Below are positions 1 through 7,134 of a DNA stretch of 64,000 bases, piece by piece. The stretch covers positions 1,488,001 to 1,552,000 of the forward strand of contig OX244046.1 in assembly GCA_945861085.1 (NCBI GenBank), given 5' to 3'. Origin of the DNA: Clostridioides difficile_D. Its GTDB lineage: Bacteria > Bacillota > Clostridia > Peptostreptococcales > Peptostreptococcaceae. The position numbers and the translations under genes were made by a program. Under the pieces are notes generated by a model that was not told the origin of the DNA, made no database searches, and saw nothing but the letters and a program-made list of their open reading frames with translations. Each line of letters begins with the position of its first letter. The first letter of the stretch is position 1.

Positions 1-986
1 TTTTCTAATTCAATTTTTTTATCAATTTCTACACGTTGATACTTTATAAAGTTGTCATTTTCAATATCATATTCAAACATTATGTCTGTAATATTTTGTA
101 AAGCAATACGATATCGTTCCCTCTCTAATTTTAGTTCAGATTCTATGTTTTTTAGTTGAGTGATGTCAGTAATAATACTATTAATTTTTACTATGCCATC
201 ACTATTTAATGATTTCATGCCAGAATCTAATACCCACATTAATGTTCCATCTTTTTTTCGTATTCTATATTCAGATGAATATGTAGGTCCCTTTGCAAAG
301 CATCGTTCACAGTCTTCCAGTGCTTTAGGTAAATCTGGTGGATATACAGCACCTACTGCTGAACCACCACTTATTTCCATGAACTCATCATATGTATATC
401 CTAATATTTTGGGCAATCCTTCATTAACATAGAAAAACGAGTATGTATCATCATCATTGCTACCTTTTAATCCACCATTAATATTATTCGTAATCATCTC
501 GATAACTTCTGTTTTTTCCTTTAGTAATCTTTGTAGATAATCATAACTTTGTGTTCCAATTTTAGTAGGAAAGTATTCATCAAGTTGCATTTCACCATAA
601 GGGTTTGATATATGCATGTGTTTTACTAATAATTTTTCTCTATCTTCAATTATCTCAAATGTACAACGCTGATTTGCCTCTAAAATCATTTGCTCATTTT
701 CTTTAGTACGAACAGTATATTTTCCTAATACCATACATCTATTTTCATATTCACTTACAATTTCAAATATGTCATTACTTATATCACAGGAAGGAATTTC
801 ATCTTGACCTGCATAAAAATAATTTTTAATTTCATTAAAGGAAGTGAGAAATTCCTGTTCTCCTGGGCCAATCCATGTGACATCTTGTGAAAGGTACTTT
901 AATACCTCATCAATATCTCTATTTATATAAAAACTTGTTATAATATGTTTTGCTAATTTGGGTGCTTTTTTTAGGAGTATGCTCAT
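1..986 (-). CDS. PAS-domain sensor protein, C-terminal part outside the window
   Basis: The frame opens at the ATG at 984-986, behind an AGGAGGA ribosome site, and stays open for 328 codons to the window edge. I translated it directly. Residues 1-135 look like a SnoaL/NTF2-type domain (pattern DEVLKYLSQDVTWIGPG). Residues about 175-290 are a PAS domain followed by the usual PAC signature (EYRIRKKDGTLMWV, then ITDITQLKN). A second PAS begins at about residue 300 (RIALQNITDIMFEYD). Proteins of this build in C. difficile usually end in GGDEF and/or EAL cyclic-di-GMP domains, and I recall such genes near this locus. The output domain is not visible here, so that part is inference. Confidence 0.8.
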   Translation of the reverse strand, partial: MSILLKKAPKLAKHIITSFYINRDIDEVLKYLSQDVTWIGPGEQEFLTSFNEIKNYFYAGQDEIPSCDISNDIFEIVSEYENRCMVLGKYTVRTKENEQMILEANQRCTFEIIEDREKLLVKHMHISNPYGEMQLDEYFPTKIGTQSYDYLQRLLKEKTEVIEMITNNINGGLKGSNDDDTYSFFYVNEGLPKILGYTYDEFMEISGGSAVGAVYPPDLPKALEDCERCFAKGPTYSSEYRIRKKDGTLMWVLDSGMKSLNSDGIVKINSIITDITQLKNIESELKLERERYRIALQNITDIMFEYDIENDNFIKYQRVEIDKKIELE

Positions 987-1624
987 GATATTCCTCCTCT
1001 CTTTTTGTTATTATATCTTAATTATATTATACATTAATATATTTAAATTAAAAACTTTGTTGAACTATGATATTTTTATTAAATAGGTTAATTTTAACGA
1101 AAAAGAACTGAAACAATACATGCTTCAGCTTTTAATGCTGATATCTTATATAAATACATATTTATAATGTAAAATACTTATATTAAATAAAATACTTTTA
1201 AAATTTTTTTACGGTTTCTAGTTGCGAATAAACATAGTTTTTGCCAACTTCGCTAGAAAATATGACAATAAATTAATCTCCTGCTAATTATAATATAAGC
1301 AGAATTTATCAATAATTTGTATTATCTTTTTTAAACTCTAAAATCTAGTTTAAAGTTTTATGATAAGGATTATTTTTTACTAAATATAATTGAATATTGT
1401 GAGAATACATAAAAAATTTAGCAATATTATACTTATATATTATAATATAAAAATAAACATATTATAATATATAAATAAATATATTTTAATGGTTAATTGT
1501 AGAAAGTTTATTTTTGTATCATTGTTTTAAAAGGTTTTTTAGTATATTCTAAAACTATAGTTATAGAGAATAATGATGTTGATTTTAAAATAAAAATAGG
1601 ATTATGGAGGATTTTATTATATAA
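987..1624. other. AT-rich intergenic region between divergent genes
   Basis: There are 638 bases without a convincing gene. An inverted repeat at about 1214-1257 pairs TTTCTAG and CGAA with TTCG and CTAGAAA around a ~20-base loop. It has no T-tract on the correct side, so I do not call it a terminator. AT-rich promoter-like sequence lies just upstream of both flanking genes. I see no riboswitch consensus. Confidence 0.4.
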
Positions 1625-2434
1625 ATGAAAGATTACTATAAAATAGGAGAGATATCTAAAATATATGGAATAGGTAGAGATTCATTAATGTATTATGAAG
1701 AAATTGGTATTTTAAAGCCAGTTAGAGATAAAAATGGATATAGAATGTATAATATATCAGACATATGGAAACTCAATTTAATAAAAGAATTTAGAAGCTT
1801 GAATTTTCCAATGAAAAAAATAAAAGAATACCTAGATGACAGAAGTATAGAGTCTACTAAAAATATTTTGAATGAGGAACTTGATTTAATTGATAAAAAA
1901 ATATATGAACTTATAAGCCATAAGGAAAATATTATAAAAAGATTAAGTTCAATTGAAAGTGTAATTCAAAATACAAAAATAGATGAGATAGAGGTTGTAT
2001 ATATAGAAAAAAGAAAAGCTTTAGAATTAAATGCTGATATAAAAAGGGATGAAGACTTTGATTTTTTAATTCAAAAACTTCAAAAAGAATATGAAGATAG
2101 ATTTAATATACTTGGAAACAACAATATTGGTTCTGCCTTTTCTACTGAAGCAATTAATAAAGGTATATTTAATGAGTTTAAATCTGTGTTTTGCTTTTTA
2201 GAAAACAATGAGAAAGTATATAATATAGTTTTTGATGAAGGATATTATGTAACTTTAAATTACACTGGAAGTAATTCTAATAATAAGATATATATGGAAA
2301 AGGTATTTAAATTTATAGAAGAAAATAATTATAAAATAATTGCTGACCCTATAGAAATATACAAGATAGATATACATGAGACTGGAATTGTAGAGGAGTT
2401 TGTAACTGAAATTCAAGTTCCTGTAACTAAATAG
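1625..2434 (+). CDS. MerR-family regulator with GyrI-like effector domain
   Basis: The protein has 269 residues. The N-terminus is a MerR winged helix (YKIGEISKIYGIGRDSLMYYEEIGIL, residues 4-30, then NGYRMY). A dimerisation coiled coil follows at about residues 75-115, and a C-terminal region at about 120-265 resembles a GyrI-like/BmrR-type small-molecule-binding domain. The family binds spaced operators in multidrug or stress promoters and twists them open when ligand binds; the ligand here is unknown. The ATG has GGAGGA 12 bases upstream. The last 12 codons and the following ~50 bases are duplicated at 4575-4654, which suggests the gene's 3' end served as an integration target. Confidence 0.85.
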   Translation: MKDYYKIGEISKIYGIGRDSLMYYEEIGILKPVRDKNGYRMYNISDIWKLNLIKEFRSLNFPMKKIKEYLDDRSIESTKNILNEELDLIDKKIYELISHKENIIKRLSSIESVIQNTKIDEIEVVYIEKRKALELNADIKRDEDFDFLIQKLQKEYEDRFNILGNNNIGSAFSTEAINKGIFNEFKSVFCFLENNEKVYNIVFDEGYYVTLNYTGSNSNNKIYMEKVFKFIEENNYKIIADPIEIYKIDIHETGIVEEFVTEIQVPVTK

Positions 2435-2478
2435 ATAAATTTCAACGAATTAGATGATAAATAGTATAAAAAATTATG
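2399..2478 (+). repeat. Direct repeat copy 1 (attL-like), overlapping the end of merR
   Basis: This pairs without gaps with 4575-4654 (offset 2176 bases). The shared core includes AACTGAAATTC, then AGTTCCT, AACTAAATA and AATTAGAT. Confidence 0.65.
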
Positions 2479-2480
2479 AA

Positions 2481-2522
2481 TTTGCCACCGATTTGCCACC
2501 ATATTATAAAATCGGTGGCAAA
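2481..2522. repeat. TTTGCCACC motifs, left end of the element
   Basis: TTTGCCACC occurs at 2481-2489 and 2492-2500, and its reverse complement at 2514-2522, making a hairpin. The same motif recurs at the other end (4439-4470). Such repeats could be integrase arm-binding sites, or simply the transcribed tail of the integrase gene. Confidence 0.45.
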
Positions 2523-2627
2523 TTATATTCTAATACCTTCTAAAATATTTTCTGTTTAAATTTCTATTTTATGTGTTATATGAGAGTAAGTATTCATTGT
2601 TGTAGCTATTTTACTGTGACCTAATTG
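2523..2627 (-). pseudogene. C-terminal stub of a tyrosine recombinase (phage-type integrase)
   Basis: Reading the minus strand from 2627 gives QLGHSKIATTMNTYSHI, the C-terminal signature of tyrosine recombinases, including the catalytic-region LGHS and the tyrosine of the TYSH motif. The frame upstream is interrupted by two consecutive stops. A further in-frame TAA at 2556-2558 falls where glutamate would be expected, before the remaining tail T-E-N-I-L-E-G-I-R-I and a final stop at 2523-2525. The rest of the ~380-residue enzyme is missing, so the gene cannot make an active recombinase. Its position next to the attL-like repeat is typical of integrase genes. Confidence 0.7.
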
Positions 2628-2850
2628 TTATTAAATATGTTTTATATTTGTACCATTTTTTAAAAGTATTGAAATAAATATTCAAATCTTTATTTACTAT
2701 TGCCATATCAATATCACTATGAGTTACAAAAGAAGCATATAAAAAGATTAAAGAACTAATAGAAATGATTTAAACTAATCTTAGAACCTTTTGACTAAAA
2801 ATTAGCTTTATTGTTTATTATATGGTATAATGTAGAGTAGAGATAAGGAA

Positions 2851-2994
2851 GTGATTAGTATAGGAATATTAAAAAGTGCTGAATTAGTTAGAAAAATAGC
2901 ACAAAGAATTGCTAGAGAAAAAGGAATAAGAGAGCAAGAAGCATGAAATGATGCTGTTACAGAGTATAAACAAAAACATAGATACTTAGTTTAG
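2851..2994 (+). pseudogene. Microprotein gene broken by TGA at a conserved tryptophan
   Basis: The frame runs from the GTG at 2851 (AAGGAA immediately upstream) to the TAG at 2992-2994, with one internal TGA at 2944-2946. Ignoring that stop, the product aligns without gaps to the intact 44-residue product at 6831-6965. Shared residues include AQ.IA, KGI, EA, then N.A.TEYK.K. The TGA sits exactly where the intact copy has TGG (Trp). The family is unknown to me; it is small, highly charged and probably helical. The simplest reading is a one-base nonsense mutation. A 31-residue truncated product is also possible. Confidence 0.6.
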
Positions 2995-2997
2995 AGA

Positions 2998-3024
2998 ATC
3001 ATCTTGATAGATGGTCTTTTTTTA
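2998..3024 (+). terminator. Intrinsic terminator after the microprotein pseudogene
   Basis: A 7-bp stem (ATCATCT / AGATGGT) with a TGAT loop is followed by a run of T. Confidence 0.7.
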
Positions 3025-3116
3025 TATAATAAGTTTGTGTAATAAATTAAAGATACATGGACAAAATATTATACAATTGTAATAAGATAAAGTAATGTTT
3101 TTAAGGAGAAAAAGAT

Positions 3117-3683
3117 ATGCTCAATCATTTTAATGAATTTATTGGTAACTATGTAAATCTAATTTCTTTAATTGCATCATTTGCAGCAATAGCAGCCTTA
3201 ATTATATCAATTATAGCTTTTATGGAATCTAATAAAAAAGCTAAATTGATATTAAAATATAGAAGAAATAATGAGAATAATATGGCTGGTGATTATTATG
3301 AAAATGGTAACGGGTATATCAGACTTGATTTAAATATCATAGATGATAAATCTGATATTTATACTAAAATTCATAGTAATAACTTAGTTGATTTTGTAAT
3401 AGAAAATGAAAGTGCGATTGTTGCCAAAAGCCCTGTATTAAGTTTAAAATTTATTAATATGGAAGTAGATATTGGAGAAAATAATAACTTTGAACAAATA
3501 AATAGTGAGCTTAGATGGCACCCAAAAGATAATATGACAATTCATAAAGGAATAAATTTTAGAATAGAGCAATTTAATTTTAAAAATTGTGTTGTACTTA
3601 AAAAAGAAGCTTATATAGAGGTAGTATTATCAGCTGATAACATGGAAACAAAAGAATTTAGAATACCAATAAAAGTATATTAA
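3117..3683 (+). CDS. Single-pass membrane protein of unknown function
   Basis: The protein has 188 residues. A hydrophobic segment at about residues 14-37 (LISLIASFAAIAALIISIIAF) anchors it. The rest, about 45-188, is a hydrophilic, probably beta-rich domain (alternating patterns such as EAYIEVVLSADN near the end). I do not recognise the family. The ATG follows AAGGAGAAA with normal spacing, and a terminator begins just after the stop, so it is a single-gene unit. It lies inside the decayed element, which suggests an accessory or phage-derived gene. Confidence 0.7.
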   Translation: MLNHFNEFIGNYVNLISLIASFAAIAALIISIIAFMESNKKAKLILKYRRNNENNMAGDYYENGNGYIRLDLNIIDDKSDIYTKIHSNNLVDFVIENESAIVAKSPVLSLKFINMEVDIGENNNFEQINSELRWHPKDNMTIHKGINFRIEQFNFKNCVVLKKEAYIEVVLSADNMETKEFRIPIKVY

Positions 3684-3684
3684 A

Positions 3685-3711
3685 GGGCACTAGAAAGTGC
3701 TCTTTTTTTAT
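3685..3711 (+). terminator. Intrinsic terminator after the unknown membrane protein
   Basis: Stem GGGCACT / AGTGCTC with loop AGAA is followed by eight T. Confidence 0.85.
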
Positions 3712-3740
3712 TCCTAAAACAAGCAAAATGAGATGCTGAT

Positions 3741-3833
3741 ATGGCAAAGTATGAATATTGGATAACAGAAGAAGTATTAACAATAAAAAAAGACCCTAAA
3801 AAGAGTCTTTCCCGAAAAATCTATATATTATAA
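3741..3833 (+). pseudogene. Possible N-terminal stub of a phage protein (terminase-small-subunit-like)
   Basis: From the ATG at 3741 the frame reads MAKYEYWITEEVL, which reminds me of the start of small-terminase or HTH phage proteins (the WLTEEGL pattern). It then runs into the terminator of the convergent cold-shock gene and stops after 30 residues. There is no good ribosome site. The assignment rests on a short resemblance and is weak. Confidence 0.25.
3784..3810 (-). terminator. Intrinsic terminator of the cold-shock gene
   Basis: On the minus strand an 8-bp stem (AAAGACTC / GGGTCTTT) with loop TTTTTA is followed by seven T. Confidence 0.85.
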
Positions 3834-4028
3834 TATAGTTATATTTTCTGCTTGAGGACCTCTAGCACCTTTAACTATATCAAAGCTTACTTCTTGACCT
3901 TCTTCTAATGATTTAAATCCTGAAGTTTGTATAGCTGAGAAATGAGCAAATACATCATCTCTACCTTCCATTGATATAAAACCAAATCCTTTTTCATTAT
4001 TAAACCATTTCACTATTCCATTATTCAT
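3828..4028 (-). CDS. cspA: Cold-shock protein (CspA/CspB family)
   Basis: This 66-residue protein is a single cold-shock domain of normal length. RNP1 is KGFGFI (residues 13-18) and RNP2 is DVFAHF (residues 25-30). The family binds single-stranded RNA and DNA in the cytoplasm and acts as an RNA chaperone. The gene has its own promoter ~66 bases upstream, a leader of ~60 bases typical of csp genes, and its own terminator. It lies between the two att-like repeats of the decayed element but looks intact. Confidence 0.95.
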   Translation of the reverse strand: MNNGIVKWFNNEKGFGFISMEGRDDVFAHFSAIQTSGFKSLEEGQEVSFDIVKGARGPQAENITIL

Positions 4029-4093
4029 TAAAAATACTCCTATTAACCTATATCAAGATATACTTGATTTACTTGTGTATCACCACAAATACT

Positions 4094-4122
4094 ATTGTAT
4101 CATAGATTAATAAAAATGTCTA
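4094..4122 (-). promoter_or_regulatory. Housekeeping promoter of the cold-shock gene
   Basis: On the minus strand, TAGACA (4117-4122), a 17-base spacer and TACAAT (4094-4099). Predicted start is ~60 bases upstream of the ATG. Confidence 0.6.
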
Positions 4123-4574
4123 CTTAATTATATTTTTTAGTTAACATTTTTGTTTCTTTTAAGATTAAAATATACCCAATAGTTTTGTAGTACTATATAT
4201 TAATACAAATAGTAGATAAAACTAAAAAGAGTTTTAGCAAACAAAATCTATCCAATTATACTTACCAATACCATTACTTAATGTAAATAAGATTCTACTA
4301 CATTTTTTCTGTATTCTAGTACAAAATCATTTGACCCTGTATCTATAAAATTACAATAAAATGAATTATTATTTAACATACTTGTTTGAAAACTGAATAA
4401 ATTTATGGATATAAACGTTATTTTACTCTTAAAAACAGAGTGGCAAATTTTTTTCCAACCATTTGCCACCGAACTTATTATATAAAATTAACTATAAATA
4501 AGATAAAGTAAAAATATTGATTTAATGATTGATATTTTAACCGTTTCAAAATAAATATAAAGGAAACACTATAA
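4123..4574. other. Right part of the decayed element, no convincing gene
   Basis: This AT-rich stretch holds inverted and direct TTTGCCACC-like motifs at 4439-4447 (one mismatch) and 4462-4470, mirroring those at the left end. A 63-codon minus-strand frame (4278-4469) starts inside the motif, lacks a ribosome site and resembles nothing I know, so I do not call it a gene. Confidence 0.4.
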
Positions 4575-4654
4575 TTTACAACTGAAATTCGAGTTCCTAT
4601 AACTAAATAACTAAAATTCAACAAATTAGATAATAAATAGGATAAAAAGAAAAT
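4575..4654 (+). repeat. Direct repeat copy 2 (attR-like), diverged end of a merR gene
   Basis: About 66 of the first 76 bases match 2399-2474 with no insertion or deletion. The reading frame of the MerR C-terminus is preserved up to the stop codon, with only conservative changes. Confidence 0.65.
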
Positions 4655-4706
4655 AAATCAAATCCAATCAAAATATATTATTATCTTGTATTTTACCTTT
4701 TTTATA

Positions 4707-5381
4707 TTATATTTCTAAAGTTTCTATAAGAGGATTGTCGCTAAATAATTTTAATAAATTCGTTTTTTTGTATCCTTTAGGTAATTTAGTATATATAACT
4801 ACTTCTAACCAATCTCCATCAAGACGTTTAATATTCATGTTTATAATTTCAATATTAGATTGCTTAAATTTATCTTCAATATATTCTATCGAATCAGTGC
4901 TATTAGAAATCTTAAGAGAAACTTGCTCTGCTGTAGGGAGTCTCATCCATTTCCTATCTCTATGAAGTGTTATCTGTACAATAACAATAATGATACTTGA
5001 AACAATGCCAACTAAGTATAATCCAGAACCAATGGCAAGCCCTGTACCTGCTGTTGCCCATATACCAGCGGCTGTAGTAAGTCCACTTACTGATTGATTT
5101 CTAATAAATATTAATCCAGCACCTAAAAAACCTATTCCACTGACAACCTGTGCCGCAACACGGGCTGGGTCTAGACCAATACCTGGAGTACCTACTATAT
5201 CATTAAATCCATACTTGGAAACAATGATTATAAGTGCTGAAGCTAATGCCACTATAAAATGAGTGCGGATTCCAGCTTCTTTTAGTCTATTCTTTCTTTC
5301 GTATCCAATTAAAGCTCCACAGAAACCAGCAGTAATGATTCTTGCTATATATCCAAATTGAATCAATATATGATTATTCAT
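4707..5381 (-). CDS. mgtC: MgtC/SapB-family membrane protein
   Basis: The protein has 224 residues. The N-terminal ~135 residues are the MgtC hydrophobic domain with four to five membrane helices and the family pattern AGFCGALIGYERK (residues 18-30), then RTHFIVALASALI and GIGFLGAGLI. A C-terminal cytoplasmic domain at about 150-224 resembles an ACT-like fold. The family is linked to magnesium limitation and acid stress in other bacteria; whether this one acts in magnesium homeostasis is unknown. The ATG follows an AAGGGGG ribosome site. The upstream region is AT-rich and I see no magnesium riboswitch. Confidence 0.9.
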   Translation of the reverse strand: MNNHILIQFGYIARIITAGFCGALIGYERKNRLKEAGIRTHFIVALASALIIIVSKYGFNDIVGTPGIGLDPARVAAQVVSGIGFLGAGLIFIRNQSVSGLTTAAGIWATAGTGLAIGSGLYLVGIVSSIIIVIVQITLHRDRKWMRLPTAEQVSLKISNSTDSIEYIEDKFKQSNIEIINMNIKRLDGDWLEVVIYTKLPKGYKKTNLLKLFSDNPLIETLEI

Positions 5382-5549
5382 TTATCTAGCACCCCCTTCT
5401 ATATAATATTATATATACTATAATACTACATTTTTTATGTGAATATAGTAAAGTTTAAAATTTATATAATAGTTATATATGAATATAAAATAGATAAAAG
5501 TATATTATGTATATAAAAAGGATAGAAAGTATCTAAAATTTAAATGATT

Positions 5550-5585
5550 AAAGAGCAAACTTAAATAAATTAAGCTTGCTCTTTT
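5550..5585. terminator. Two-way hairpin terminator downstream of the isochorismatase gene
   Basis: A 15-bp stem (AAAGAGCAAACTTAA pairing with TTAAGCTTGCTCTTT, one mismatch) and a 6-base loop. It ends the minus-strand gene at 5603. Confidence 0.85.
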
Positions 5586-5602
5586 AACATAGTGAATATT
5601 TT

Positions 5603-6163
5603 TTATTTATAACAACTAGATAAAAAAGTATCTGTGTTTTTTACATCTGCAAAACTATTCTGTAATGATGCCATGAATACTTGATGTACAGTGTCAGCAT
5701 GAATTTCTATATTATCCCAAGATAAATTTTTTGTTGTACATGCATCGCTTATTAGAGTTATGTCGTATCCAAGTTTCTTTGCTGCTCTTACACTTGTATC
5801 AATACACATATGGCTCATCATTCCACAAATAACCAGATTAGTTATATTTTTTTCCTCAAGGAAGTTTTGTAAACCTGTTTTAAAGAAACTGTCTGGTGTG
5901 TGTTTAATTATAATTTCTTCATTATCTAGTGGAAAAACAGTTTTATTTATTTCTGAACCATAAGTGTGAGGAAGAAAGAAAGAAGCTGTTTTATCTGTTG
6001 ATATATGCTTTATATGAATAACTGGTAAGTTGTTTTCTCTAAAGAACAGTAGTATTTTTTTAGCATTTTCAGCTGTTTCTTCTGATTGAAATAATTCACA
6101 TTTTCCATTATTAAAATAATCATTTTGAATATCAATTAATATTAAAGCTATAGACATGTTCAT
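5603..6163 (-). CDS. Isochorismatase-family cysteine hydrolase
   Basis: This 186-residue protein has the normal family length. Seen motifs are LILIDIQNDYF with the catalytic Asp (about residue 11), the Lys of IIIKHTPDSFF (about residue 88) and the nucleophile Cys in VICGMMSHMCIDTSVRAA (about residue 120). The family hydrolyses amides or vinyl ethers of small metabolites such as nicotinamide, N-carbamoyl compounds or isochorismate; the substrate here cannot be read. The gene lies 72 bases downstream of an HxlR regulator on the same strand, a common pairing in which the regulator controls a redox or detoxification enzyme. Confidence 0.85.
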   Translation of the reverse strand: MNMSIALILIDIQNDYFNNGKCELFQSEETAENAKKILLFFRENNLPVIHIKHISTDKTASFFLPHTYGSEINKTVFPLDNEEIIIKHTPDSFFKTGLQNFLEEKNITNLVICGMMSHMCIDTSVRAAKKLGYDITLISDACTTKNLSWDNIEIHADTVHQVFMASLQNSFADVKNTDTFLSSCYK

Positions 6164-6235
6164 ACCTCCTATCTATTTTTTATTATAATAATATTATAAT
6201 AAATGTAAATTACTTACTTTTTGGTATGTATAGAA

Positions 6236-6601
6236 TTATTTATTGTAGCAAATTCCCCTACTGTCTAGAATTTCTTGTTGACCATGTTCAAGCATATATT
6301 CGATTCCTATTTCTTGCATTATTTCCACTGCTTTTAACATTTTTTTACCACGGTTAGTAAGAAAATATTCAACATGTAATGGATAGCCAACTGAACTTAT
6401 TTTATCAATAATCCCAAATTCACGTAACTCTTTTAATTGTTGAATCAACATTTTTTGATTTATTCCATAAATACCATGTTCCAATTCAGAAAATGTCCTA
6501 TTAGATTGTCTTAATTCAAATACAAGGATAGTTTTCCATTTTCCTTTGATTATGTCATGTACAATTTCAAGAGGACATGTGTATTCATCTCTTATTTTCA
6601 T
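6236..6601 (-). CDS. HxlR-family winged-helix regulator
   Basis: This 121-residue protein is a single HxlR winged helix. The family start CPLEIVHDIIKGKWKTILVFEL (residues 9-30) is present with the usual N-terminal Cys, followed by FSELEHGIYGINQKMLIQQLKEL (recognition region) and a wing at GYPLHVEYFLT. Members sense electrophiles or aldehydes through that cysteine in several bacteria. The start ATG follows GGGGGTG. A palindrome lies within its own promoter, so it probably regulates itself, and the isochorismatase gene downstream is the likely target. Confidence 0.9.
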   Translation of the reverse strand: MKIRDEYTCPLEIVHDIIKGKWKTILVFELRQSNRTFSELEHGIYGINQKMLIQQLKELREFGIIDKISSVGYPLHVEYFLTNRGKKMLKAVEIMQEIGIEYMLEHGQQEILDSRGICYNK

Positions 6602-6630
6602 AATATATCACCCCCATAAAATGATAATAA

Positions 6631-6659
6631 ATTATATCACTTGTCTTGTGATATGACAA
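6631..6659 (-). promoter_or_regulatory. Promoter with embedded palindromic operator upstream of the HxlR gene
   Basis: On the minus strand, TTGTCA (6654-6659), a 17-base spacer and TATAAT (6631-6636). A 21-base palindrome with arms ATATCAC and GTGATAT (6634-6654) fills the spacer, well placed for repressor binding. Confidence 0.65.
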
Positions 6660-6830
6660 ATATATATGGATTGTGTATAAAGTTTATGTTTTATTAAGTT
6701 CTAAATTTCTTCTAGTCTAGTTCATATTTAGTACATAAATAATTAGTAAGATATAAGTAAATAAATATACAACATAACTATAGAAATTTAACTTTAAAAT
6801 AATTTATGATAATTTAAAGGAGGAATATAT

Positions 6831-6965
6831 ATGAATATATCAAGAAAAGCTATGAAAATAATAGAACTAGCACAAAAAATTGCAAATAAGAAAGGTATCT
6901 CAGTAGAAGAAGCTTGGAATGAAGCAATAACAGAATATAAAAATAAATATGAACATATTGCATAG
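6831..6965 (+). CDS. 44-residue charged microprotein, intact copy
   Basis: The frame runs from an ATG at 6831 to TAG at 6963-6965, with a strong AAAGGAGGA ribosome site about 8 bases upstream. It encodes a small, basic, probably two-helix protein (MNISRKAMKIIELAQKIA, then KKGISVEEAWNEAITEYKNK). It is clearly related to the broken copy at 2851-2994, with about 17 identities over 40 aligned positions. I do not recognise a named family. The spacing of hydrophobic residues and the EEAWNEA segment suggest a helical, perhaps nucleic-acid- or partner-binding mini-protein of phage or plasmid origin; that is inference. Confidence 0.65.
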   Translation: MNISRKAMKIIELAQKIANKKGISVEEAWNEAITEYKNKYEHIA

Positions 6966-7134
6966 ACATTTAAGTATATAGTTTATTTAACTGTATAACT
7001 TTAATATAAACCAAATAATTTAAAAATTTAAATTATTTTTTAAAGATTAAGAATATTTGGTAGAATATAATGATTTTAAATGATACTATAAATTATAAGG
7101 TATATCATTATTAACATAAAAGGAGGTTATATAC

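Larger units (their letters stand above)
2399..4654. mobile_element. Decayed integrative element inserted at the 3' end of the merR gene
   Basis: Two ungapped direct repeats of ~76 bases, about 85 percent identical, bound this stretch. Copy 1 is the end of the MerR gene. Copy 2 would encode a matching but diverged end (T-T-E-I-R-V-P-I-T-K-stop against V-T-E-I-Q-V-P-V-T-K-stop). An integrase C-terminal stub lies next to copy 1, and TTTGCCACC motifs sit inside both ends. The interior holds a nonsense-mutated microprotein gene, an orphan membrane protein, a possible phage-gene stub and a cold-shock gene. A 3'-end target, an adjacent integrase and att-like repeats are the usual layout of integrative elements. 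That this was one element, now immobile, is inference; the cold-shock gene may predate it. Confidence 0.55.

Noticed and set aside
160..432. 90-codon plus-strand frame near the left end
   Set aside because: It is the antisense of a clear PAS domain encoded on the minus strand.
1214..1257. Inverted repeat as terminator of a lost gene
   Set aside because: No T-tract follows on either strand in the correct position.
2944..2946. TGA as a selenocysteine codon in the microprotein
   Set aside because: C. difficile makes selenoproteins, but the aligned residue in the intact copy is Trp, and I see no clear bSECIS-like hairpin directly after the TGA.
4278..4469. 63-codon minus-strand reading frame
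   Set aside because: No ribosome site, no family resemblance, and it begins within the repeated TTTGCCACC motif.
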